This document shows positions 1 through 4,751 of a stretch of DNA of 6,592 nt, in pieces. Numbering within the stretch: position 1 is the first letter of the stretch; every line of letters begins with the position of its first letter. The translations under genes were made by a program, and so were the position numbers. Under the pieces are notes generated by a model. That model was not told the origin of the DNA and made no database searches. It saw only the letters and a list, made by a program, of their open reading frames with translations. Origin of the DNA: an uncultured Ruminococcus sp. (GTDB taxonomy: Bacteria > Bacillota > Clostridia > Oscillospirales > Ruminococcaceae); assembly GCA_947167535.1 (NCBI GenBank), contig CAMVIL010000072.1, positions 1 through 6,592 on the forward strand. The letters are read 5' to 3'.

Positions 1-847
1 CTTCAGCAGTGTTTCCTGTCGCCTTTGAACCCCCAAGAGATGATGCTGCCTTAACTGCTTGAGGAGTCGAAACCCATGTAGTATCATAGCGATTATAGTA
101 CGATGCAGTAGAACCATCAACAGAACCATACGTCTTATCTACAATAACTTTCTGACCATCAGCAGTATTTGTAGTGCTGTTTGCTTTCAAGATAGATACA
201 CGAGCTGCCTTATAAAGTTTTTCTGTTGTGCCGCTAGAAGAATTATCTCTGTCAATAACATTTGCTTCAATTTTCAAATCAACGTCGGCACCCTTAGTGC
301 TAGTTCTAAACCATACAGGAATATCAATATAATAGCCCTTTGTGCTTGTTTCTCTATTGTATGTGGAATAAGTTGCACCAACTCCATACGAAGTCATACC
401 AGCACCAACTGCTGTATCAGCCTGCGTAAATGAACCGTCAACCTCAACTGACTTACCTGCCTTATTTGCATTCTCAGTATAGAAAACGTCAAGTCCAGTA
501 TCAGATGAAGCAGGAAGAATATAACCAAACTGATAGAAATCAGATACTCTAACACTGTTTGACCAATCAGCCTCTAAGGGAGCATCGATATCTGTTGCAT
601 TTTGCAACCCTTCTGTTGCATTAAGGGCAAGTGTGCCAGTAGACATATTCTTACCAAGAGAGATTTCAAGGTTTTCAGGAACAGATGCTGTCATCTGAAT
701 ACCTGTAACTTCAACTTCCTTACTCATCGTAAACCAAGCATACGTACTTGTCGAGAGCATAGCCGCCGAGATCATGAGCGATCCAGCCGCCGGTATGAGC
801 TTCTTCCTTGCGGAGCTCTTTTTATTTGTATTAGTTCTAGCTTTCAT
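1..847 (-). CDS. Exported protein with SipW-type signal peptide, 3' end missing
   Basis: This long minus-strand reading frame has no stop before the window edge, so only the first 282 residues are visible. The N-terminus is basic (KK, then ARKK at 13-16), followed by a hydrophobic segment at about 17-34 and then TYAWFT at 35-40. This matches the alternate, SipW-dependent class of signal peptides (TasA/camelysin-like exported proteins), with likely cleavage after Ala37. The mature part is rich in Thr, Ser, Asn and Tyr, has no Cys and shows no catalytic motif I recognise. It contains beta-type stretches such as GYYIDIPVWFRTS at about 171-183, which suggests a secreted surface or matrix protein. 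I chose ATG 847 because GGA lies 8 bases upstream; an in-frame ATG at 853 is too close to that site. It is the third member of a set with the two short frames at 967-1074 and 1215-1316. Its codons are much more A/T-ending than those of the genes on the right side of the window. The specific function is unknown. Confidence 0.85.
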   Translation of the reverse strand, partial: MKARTNTNKKSSARKKLIPAAGSLMISAAMLSTSTYAWFTMSKEVEVTGIQMTASVPENLEISLGKNMSTGTLALNATEGLQNATDIDAPLEADWSNSVRVSDFYQFGYILPASSDTGLDVFYTENANKAGKSVEVDGSFTQADTAVGAGMTSYGVGATYSTYNRETSTKGYYIDIPVWFRTSTKGADVDLKIEANVIDRDNSSSGTTEKLYKAARVSILKANSTTNTADGQKVIVDKTYGSVDGSTASYYNRYDTTWVSTPQAVKAASSLGGSKATGNTAE

Positions 848-861
848 AATCATTTTCCTTT

Positions 862-899
862 CTTATAAAGATTTTAGCTTTAGGTATGCTAATCACCTA
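862..899 (-). promoter_or_regulatory. 5' leader element, copy A, upstream of the long exported protein
   Basis: On the minus strand this block reads ATAGGTGATTAGC, then GCTAAAATC, then the AAGAAAGG ribosome binding site. It can form the hairpin TTAGC/GCTAA (874-878 with 888-892) or, as an alternative, TAGGT/ACCTA (881-885 with 895-899). The two pairings share bases and exclude each other. The block is closely matched by copy B at 1081-1130. What it does is unknown; control of translation or RNA stability is inference. Confidence 0.45.
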
Positions 900-938
900 T
901 CTAAATCTTAAAGTTGTAATCGTGTGAAAAACAAGTGA

Positions 939-968
939 AACCCGTCAACTATTTGGTATCAACGAGTT
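939..968 (-). other. Hairpin right after the stop of the 35-residue frame
   Basis: In the minus-strand RNA a 10-base stem with three G-U pairs (939-948 with 959-968) closes a 10-base loop. It begins within the TAA stop codon. A run of five U (927-931) follows after a 7-base gap, so it is not a canonical terminator. It may be a weak terminator, a processing signal or a 3'-protecting hairpin. Confidence 0.35.
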
Positions 969-1074
969 ACGTGCTTGTCGCCAGCATCGAAGCTGAGAGC
1001 ATAAGCATTCCGGCAGCGGGGACGAGCTTCTTCATTGTGGAATTGCTCTTTTTATTCTTAGTATTAGCTTTCAT
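967..1074 (-). CDS. Short 35-residue membrane/signal-segment peptide
   Basis: This is a small frame with a start context nearly identical to that of the long exported protein: GAAAGG upstream, then ATG ATT ATG AAA GCT. The peptide starts MKANTKNKK, has a second basic pair (KK at 15-16) and a hydrophobic segment at about 17-33 (LVPAAGMLMLSASMLAT). It ends STST at a TAA stop. Aligned with the long protein at 1-847, it stops exactly where that protein continues YAWFT, so it lacks the cleavage site and any mature part. I see no YAWF remnant downstream. Either it is a truncated relic of a former exported-protein gene, or it is a real single-helix micropeptide. Similarity that survives many synonymous differences favours past or present translation. 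Start at ATG 1074; ATG 1080 is also in frame. Confidence 0.55.
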   Translation of the reverse strand: MKANTKNKKSNSTMKKLVPAAGMLMLSASMLATST

Positions 1075-1080
1075 AATCAT

Positions 1081-1130
1081 GTTCCTTTCATAAGAGGATT
1101 TTAGCCTATCATCGGTGGCTAATGACCTAT
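1081..1130 (-). promoter_or_regulatory. 5' leader element, copy B, upstream of the 35-residue frame
   Basis: The minus strand reads ATAGGTCATTAGCC, a 10-base loop, then GGCTAAAATCC and TCTTATGAAAGGAAC. The stem TTAGCC/GGCTAA is perfect (1101-1106 with 1117-1122). Relative to copy A the stem gains one G-C pair, so pairing is kept while the loop sequence differs. It lies just upstream of the ribosome binding site, as in the other two copies. Confidence 0.45.
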
Positions 1131-1167
1131 ACTTTTTTCTATCAGTGATCCGGTTAGTCTTATTGGT

Positions 1168-1213
1168 AGGCTCTTAAAAATGCGATAAACGGTCATCTAA
1201 ACCGTTAGAGCCT
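1168..1213 (-). other. Two-stem RNA structure after the stop of the 33-residue frame
   Basis: Two perfect inverted repeats are nested. The outer arms are 1168-1174 and 1207-1213 (AGGCTCT/AGAGCCT). The inner hairpin is 1188-1193 with 1201-1206 (AACGGT/ACCGTT, 7-base loop). On one side the two stems abut, so they could stack; on the other side 13 bases containing a U5 run are left unpaired. It begins 1-2 bases after the stop codon. The inner hairpin plus U run could act as a weak terminator. A specific role is not established. Confidence 0.4.
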
Positions 1214-1214
1214 G

Positions 1215-1316
1215 TTAAGTAGAAGTCGACAGCATAGCAGCAGAGATCAGCAGTGAGCCGGCGGCGGGTAATAATTTCTTCTTTGCAGAAGCCTTTTTTG
1301 TAGTATTGTTTTTCAT
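1215..1316 (-). CDS. Short 33-residue membrane/signal-segment peptide
   Basis: This is the first reading frame behind the promoter at 1439-1467. It has GAAAGG upstream and the double start ATG ACT ATG AAA; I chose ATG 1316, and ATG 1322 is in frame. The peptide begins MKNNTTKKASAKKK and continues with LLPAAGSLLISAAMLSTST, then TAA. The hydrophobic segment differs from that of the long protein at 1-847 by very few residues, yet most of the matching codons use different third bases. Like its neighbour at 967-1074 it ends immediately before the YAWFT of the full-length protein. A standalone membrane micropeptide, a leader peptide or a truncated gene relic are all possible. Confidence is moderate because short frames are hard to prove. 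Confidence 0.55.
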   Translation of the reverse strand: MKNNTTKKASAKKKLLPAAGSLLISAAMLSTST

Positions 1317-1322
1317 AGTCAT

Positions 1323-1365
1323 TTTCCTTTCATAAGTGGATTTCGGCTTCGAGCCGCCGATGGCT
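1323..1365 (-). promoter_or_regulatory. 5' leader element, copy C, upstream of the 33-residue frame
   Basis: This is the third copy of the leader arrangement: a hairpin CGGCT-TCG-AGCCG (1344-1348 with 1352-1356), then AAATCC-ACTTATGAAAGG and the start codon. The sequence outside AAATCC..CTTATGAAAGG differs from copies A and B, but a hairpin sits at the same distance from the ribosome binding site. Confidence 0.4.
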
Positions 1366-1370
1366 TTCAT

Positions 1371-1420
1371 AATTCTAAAAAACTATTCAGGATACCTATA
1401 GCAAATAGTTTTCTTGAATT
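1371..1420 (-). other. Long leader hairpin near the transcript 5' end
   Basis: Two 17-base arms (1371-1387 and 1404-1420) pair in the minus-strand RNA with one mismatch and one G-U pair, leaving a 16-base loop. The stem starts about 12 bases after the predicted transcription start. An internal U6 run makes it look like an A/T-rich terminator, but the U run is itself part of the stem. It could protect the 5' end of the transcript, bind a protein or act as an attenuator. Confidence 0.5.
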
Positions 1421-1438
1421 GCTTTCTTCGATAATCTA

Positions 1439-1467
1439 ATTATATACGATTTTGTTTCTTTTGTCAA
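1439..1467 (-). promoter_or_regulatory. Consensus sigma-70-type promoter for the signal-peptide gene set
   Basis: The -35 box is TTGACA (1462-1467) and the -10 box is TATAAT (1439-1444), with a 17-base spacer. Both boxes match the housekeeping consensus exactly. Predicted transcription start is near 1432, giving a leader of about 115 bases before the first short frame. No other clear promoter lies before the second or third frame, so all three are probably read from here. Confidence 0.85.
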
Positions 1468-1698
1468 GCGTTTTTTCGTTTGTTCATATATTTAACTTTA
1501 AAATCAGATAAATAGACAAACGTCGTATGAATTGTTTGGCATTTCTTCCAACATTTTTGACATATGGCAGGATATTTGCGTAAAATTGCATACATTTAAC
1601 AGAATGTTTTTGGCGATTTTACTGTTTATGGCAGGGTGTATTTGGTTAAATATATAAACTAACGTTAATAAAGTGTATAAGAAACTCCCCCGCCCGAC
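1468..1698. other. AT-rich intergenic gap with no recognised gene
   Basis: These 231 bases separate the thiT terminator from the next promoter. I see no reading frame with a ribosome binding site and no known RNA element. Two loosely similar stretches begin with ATGGCAGG (1564-1571 and 1628-1635) and continue TATTTG-GTAAA-like. Their meaning is unclear and they may be chance. Confidence 0.5.
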
Positions 1699-1723
1699 AA
1701 AAAAATCCCCCGAAATCGGGGGA
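1699..1723 (-). terminator. Intrinsic terminator after the thiamine transporter gene
   Basis: On the minus strand, TCCCCCGATTTCGGGGGA forms a tight 7-bp GC-rich hairpin directly followed by seven T. It lies 17 bases past the thiT-like stop codon and ends that transcript. Confidence 0.92.
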
Positions 1724-1739
1724 CTTAATCTTGGGTTCA

Positions 1740-2330
1740 TTATTTTGTGGCGAAGAATTTCTTCGTTACACCGTTCTTCATCAGTATCACCGCAAATATT
1801 GTGGTCAGTATCAGCTCGGGGAGCATATATGCGCCGTTGTACACCGCACTGTAAAGCGCCGAGTTGTTGATGAACAGATCGCTCTCCCACAGCTGACCCA
1901 TGCTCTTCCATACTACCACGCCGCTCAGGAAGTGGAACAGAAATCTCAGCAGGAGCGCTACCACTACGCCCGCGATCTTTCCGCCGTCGCCAAACTTGCG
2001 GAAGATGCCCGCTACGCCGATGGCGGTGTACGCCAGTATGTAGTCAAGCAGTATGCAGGCGATCAGCATGGGTACCGTAAGCCCCCAGCCGAACAGACCG
2101 TCCGTCACGCCCTGCCAGAACTGGAACAGCGAGTACAGAAACGATATGCAAAGTCCCGCGCCTACTCCGTGCCTTATACTATATATACATATAGGAAGCA
2201 TGGAGAGCAGAGTGATGGAACCGCCCCACTGGAGCTTCACGGGTCTCACAAAGCTGAGAACTACCGCCAGCGCTATCATGACAGCGCCCTCAACGAGCAT
2301 CAGCACGCTGAATTTCTTCTCTTTTGCCAT
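1740..2330 (-). CDS. thiT: Thiamine-specific ECF transporter S component (ThiT/YuaJ family)
   Basis: A 196-residue, very hydrophobic protein with about six membrane helices, the usual size of ThiT. In the ECF transporter class, ThiT binds thiamine outside the cell with high affinity and is driven by a shared EcfA-EcfA'-EcfT module, which is not encoded in this window. Family features are WGGSITLLSMLPI at 35-47, LLDY at 94-97, H133-FLSGVVV-W141, and Y160..YN165 followed by PE at 171-172. The H-to-W spacing of 8 and Y-to-N spacing of 5 agree, from memory, with the thiamine-contacting residues of Lactococcus ThiT. The upstream TPP riboswitch independently supports thiamine as substrate. I chose ATG 2330, with AAAGGA about 10 bases upstream. 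A TTG two codons earlier (2336) is in frame but sits only 4 bases from that site. Expression should fall when TPP is plentiful. Confidence 0.94.
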   Translation of the reverse strand: MAKEKKFSVLMLVEGAVMIALAVVLSFVRPVKLQWGGSITLLSMLPICIYSIRHGVGAGLCISFLYSLFQFWQGVTDGLFGWGLTVPMLIACILLDYILAYTAIGVAGIFRKFGDGGKIAGVVVALLLRFLFHFLSGVVVWKSMGQLWESDLFINNSALYSAVYNGAYMLPELILTTIFAVILMKNGVTKKFFATK

Positions 2331-2365
2331 TTTCAAAACGTCCTTTCGATTTATGCAGGTGCACT

Positions 2366-2395
2366 AAAAAAAGCGTACTCCCGCAGGAAGTACGC
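2366..2395 (-). terminator. Riboswitch-controlled attenuator terminator of thiT
   Basis: The minus-strand hairpin GCGTACTTCC-TGC-GGGAGTACGC (2373-2395, one G-U pair) is followed by seven T (2366-2372). It lies between the TPP aptamer and the thiT start. Its left arm can instead pair with the 3' edge of the aptamer, as expected for a transcription-attenuation OFF switch. Confidence 0.93.
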
Positions 2396-2403
2396 ACAAA
2401 GCT

Positions 2404-2496
2404 CGACTGCTCCCTACGACGGTATTGACCGACAGGTTCAAAGGGTCGGAATAAATCCTCTCAACATCGGGCGTTCGCCCTAGTCCCCCTGCAATT
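2404..2496 (-). ncRNA. TPP (thiamine pyrophosphate) riboswitch aptamer
   Basis: The minus strand carries the conserved THI-box blocks in order: GGGGGAC, a short GGGC-GAAC-GCCC hairpin, TTGAGAGG, CCGACCCTTTGAACCTG, CGGTCAATACCG and CGTAGGGA. Binding of TPP stabilises the aptamer, frees the terminator at 2366-2395 and stops transcription before thiT. Outer boundaries are approximate because the closing P1 helix is short (about 4 bp). Confidence 0.95.
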
Positions 2497-2528
2497 ATTG
2501 ATTTTCGACAGCTCTCGCCGTCATATAT

Positions 2529-2557
2529 ATTGTAGTCCCCGCCGCCTGCTTTGTCAA
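2529..2557 (-). promoter_or_regulatory. Sigma-70-type promoter of the thiT unit
   Basis: TTGACA (2552-2557), a 17-base spacer and TACAAT (2529-2534), one base off consensus. Transcription would start near 2522, about 25 bases before the TPP aptamer. Confidence 0.82.
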
Positions 2558-2583
2558 TAGCGGTAACAAAAAGTTTTTAGTAT

Positions 2584-2608
2584 GGATAAAATTTTCAGGT
2601 TTTTATCC
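2584..2608. promoter_or_regulatory. Inverted repeat between two divergent promoters
   Basis: GGATAAAA (2584-2591) and TTTTATCC (2601-2608) form a perfect 8-bp inverted repeat with a 9-base spacer. It ends 8 bases upstream of the rightward -35 box and lies about 26 bases upstream of the leftward one. The placement fits a binding site for a dimeric regulator. No regulator gene is in the window, so this is inference. Confidence 0.4.
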
Positions 2609-2616
2609 GAAAGGGG

Positions 2617-2645
2617 GTGACAAACCTCGGGGATTATGTTATAAT
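2617..2645 (+). promoter_or_regulatory. Extended -10 promoter of the three-hydrolase operon
   Basis: GTGACA (2617-2622, one base off TTGACA), a 17-base spacer and TATAAT (2640-2645), preceded by TG at 2637-2638 (extended -10). Transcription should start near 2652, giving a leader of about 30 bases that contains the TGAGGAG ribosome binding site. Confidence 0.82.
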
Positions 2646-2681
2646 AGTATATATATTGCAAGAATGAGGAGTTAACCGACT

Positions 2682-3842
2682 ATGGATATAAACGAAAGAT
2701 TAAAAACAGTGCTTGACAGATTCGTCTCGGTGGAGAGCGGAGAAGCGGGAGCGGCGGCGGTCGTCATGAAAGACGGCTCCGAGCTGGCGCGGTGTTCCTG
2801 CGGCTTTTCGGACGTCGAAAAGGGCGTGCCTTTCACAGAGAACACCATCTGCCGTGCTTTTTCCTGCTCCAAGGTCGCGACGGGAGTTGCCGTCATGCAG
2901 CTGCTGGAGCGAGGCGACATCGAGCTTGACAACCGCCTCGAGTGGTACATCCCCGAATTCTCGGGAGCGAGATACATACGCGGCGGCAAGGAGATACCCA
3001 TCTCCCGCCCCATCACCATACGCGACCTGCTGGACATGACCTCGGGAATCGCCTACCCCGGCTCTCCCCGCGAGGGCATCGAGGCTATGAACGACCTCTG
3101 GGGCGAGGCTGAGAACAGCTACCGCGAGGGTAAGCAGATAACTACGCTGGAGTTTGCGAAGAAAGCGGGCGGCTGTCCCGTGATGTTCGACGCGGGCGCG
3201 GAGTGGGAGTACGGCGCTTCGGCGGATATACTGGGCGCTGTTATCGAAGTGGTCAGCGGAAAGCACTTCGGCGACCATATGCGCGAGAACATCTTCGAGC
3301 CGCTGGGCATGAACGACACGGCGTTTTACGTGCCGAAGGACAAGCTCGACAGGCTGGGGCTGTTCTACGACGGCTTCGGCAGCGACAGAAAGATACTCGA
3401 GTGGGTGAACCTCGCCATCTTCGACTACACCGAAGACCCAGCCTTCCAGTCGGGCGGTGCGGGACTCTTCACCACCGCCGCCGACTACGCAAAGCTGGGC
3501 GCCGCGCTCTCGAACGGCGAGTACAACGGCGTGAAGATCCTCGGCAGAAAGACCATCGACTTCATGCGCAAAAACGCCCTCACCCCCGAGCAGAGAAAGA
3601 CCTTCAACTGGGATTCCTGCCGCGGCTTCGGCTACGGCAACCTCTGCCGCACCCTTGAGGACGGCAACGCCGCCAGCCTGATAGCTTCACGCGGAGCATT
3701 CGGCTGGGACGGCTGGAGCGGCACATACATACTGAACGACCCCGACGAGAGAATGTCGGTGGTGATGTTCATACAGCGTGCAGGCGCGGGAACCAGTTCC
3801 CTTGCAAAGGCGGTAGTGAACGCGGCTTATTCCTGCATATGA
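2682..3842 (+). CDS. Beta-lactamase-fold serine hydrolase (PF00144 type)
   Basis: A 386-residue protein of the serine beta-lactamase-like / class C-related family, which includes esterases, D-aminopeptidases and transesterases. The catalytic SxxK is S61-C-S-K64. The second motif, usually YxN, appears as Y177-G-A-S, followed by DILGAVIEVVSG. The third region, usually H/K-x-G, reads W342-D-G344 before WSGTY, as in family VIII esterase-like members. QSGGAGLFTTAADYAKLG (257-274) is also typical. There is no signal peptide or membrane anchor, so it should act in the cytoplasm. That makes cell-wall or antibiotic targets less likely than a small ester or amide. TGAGGAG lies 10 bases before ATG 2682. 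It is the first gene of an operon, and the next gene starts 13 bases after its stop. The fold is clear; the substrate is unknown. Confidence 0.9.
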   Translation: MDINERLKTVLDRFVSVESGEAGAAAVVMKDGSELARCSCGFSDVEKGVPFTENTICRAFSCSKVATGVAVMQLLERGDIELDNRLEWYIPEFSGARYIRGGKEIPISRPITIRDLLDMTSGIAYPGSPREGIEAMNDLWGEAENSYREGKQITTLEFAKKAGGCPVMFDAGAEWEYGASADILGAVIEVVSGKHFGDHMRENIFEPLGMNDTAFYVPKDKLDRLGLFYDGFGSDRKILEWVNLAIFDYTEDPAFQSGGAGLFTTAADYAKLGAALSNGEYNGVKILGRKTIDFMRKNALTPEQRKTFNWDSCRGFGYGNLCRTLEDGNAASLIASRGAFGWDGWSGTYILNDPDERMSVVMFIQRAGAGTSSLAKAVVNAAYSCI

Positions 3843-3855
3843 ACGGAGGAGCTTC

Positions 3856-4740
3856 ATGAAGAGCTTTAAAAAGCCCGACGGAGTCGAGACTGAGCGCAGA
3901 CTCGTCGCCCTTAAAGACGGACGTCATCTGCGTCTGCTGATAATACGGCCGTCGGTGATGTCCGAGCCCGCGGCGGGCGTACTCTGGATGCACGGCGGCG
4001 GGTACAAGACAGGCTTTGCGGAGATGGCTTTCCTCTCCCGCGCCATCGACCTTGTGACCGAGTGCGGGGCGGTGCTTGTCTGCCCAAACTACACGCTGTC
4101 ACCCATAAAGCCATACCCCGCGGCCATAAAGGACTGCTACGCGGCTCTGCTCTACATGAAAAAGCACGCCGAGGACCTGAACATACGCCCCGACCAGCTG
4201 ATGGCTGGGGGCGAGAGTGCGGGCGGCGGGCTGACGGCGGCGCTGTGTATGCTGGCGCGGGACAGAGGTAAGGTGAACATCGCCTACCAGATGCCCCTCT
4301 ACCCCATGCTTGACTGCCGCGACACACCCTCTTCGGAGCACAACACCGAAAAGGTCTGGAACACTTCCCGCAACCATCTGGCATGGAAGCTGTATCTGCG
4401 TTCGCTGGACGGCGTCGGGGAGATACCCTGCTACGCCTCGCCTGCGCGGTGCACCGATCACAGCGGGCTCCCGCCTGCCTACACCTTCGTGGGAGACATC
4501 GAGCCATTCTACTGCGAGACTGTGGAGTACATTGAGAATCTGAAAGCGGCGGGCGTGCCTGCCGAGGTGGACGTGTACAAGGGCTTCTACCACGCCTACG
4601 ATATGTTCGAGAACGACGCTCCCGACGCCCGCGAGGCGGCGAGGGTGTTCGTGGAGCACTTCAGGTACGCGCAGGAGCACTACTTCGCGCCCCAGCCCGA
4701 GACCACAGAGGAAGACCCCGACTCAGACCCTTCTATATAA
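3856..4740 (+). CDS. Alpha/beta hydrolase, HSL family (alpha/beta hydrolase fold-3)
   Basis: A 294-residue cytoplasmic esterase-like enzyme of the hormone-sensitive-lipase type. The oxyanion-hole motif is H46-G-G-G49. The nucleophile elbow is G119-E-S121-A-G123, and the acid and base of the triad are probably D214 (in GDIEPFY) and H246 (in YHAYDMF). NYTLSPIKPYPA at 78-89 is the usual HSL segment before the nucleophile. The C-terminal tail after about 280 is acidic and looks unstructured. GGAGGAG lies 4 bases upstream of the ATG. The gap of 13 bases from the gene before and 11 to the gene after indicates one transcript. Such enzymes cleave short carboxyl esters or related acyl groups. The natural substrate here is unknown and may be shared with its neighbours. 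Confidence 0.93.
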   Translation: MKSFKKPDGVETERRLVALKDGRHLRLLIIRPSVMSEPAAGVLWMHGGGYKTGFAEMAFLSRAIDLVTECGAVLVCPNYTLSPIKPYPAAIKDCYAALLYMKKHAEDLNIRPDQLMAGGESAGGGLTAALCMLARDRGKVNIAYQMPLYPMLDCRDTPSSEHNTEKVWNTSRNHLAWKLYLRSLDGVGEIPCYASPARCTDHSGLPPAYTFVGDIEPFYCETVEYIENLKAAGVPAEVDVYKGFYHAYDMFENDAPDAREAARVFVEHFRYAQEHYFAPQPETTEEDPDSDPSI

Positions 4741-4751
4741 GGAGACAGCCA

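Noticed and set aside
59..868. Plus-strand frames of 124 and 88 codons in the left region
   Set aside because: They are antisense to the continuous exported-protein frame, which has a signal peptide and a ribosome binding site; the plus frames are Cys/Arg/Ile-rich and look random.
1371..1420. Simple intrinsic terminator in the leader
   Set aside because: The stem is almost entirely A/T and the U run is taken up in the extended 17-base pairing, so a plain terminator is not the best reading.
1564..1650. Two similar ATGGCAGG-containing stretches as direct repeats of a mobile element
   Set aside because: Only about 8 bases match exactly, the rest is loose and AT-rich, and there is no transposase or matching ends.
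1504..1911. 135-codon minus-strand frame overlapping the end of the thiT gene
   Set aside because: It lies out of frame with thiT, crosses the thiT terminator, has no ribosome binding site and no recognisable protein features.
2331..2336. TTG start for thiT two codons upstream of ATG 2330
   Set aside because: It is in frame but a less usual start codon and only 4 bases from the AAAGGA site; ATG is preferred, though the difference is just two residues.
2682..3842. Antibiotic-resistance beta-lactamase
   Set aside because: No signal peptide, non-matching second and third motifs, and an operon with two metabolic-type hydrolases.
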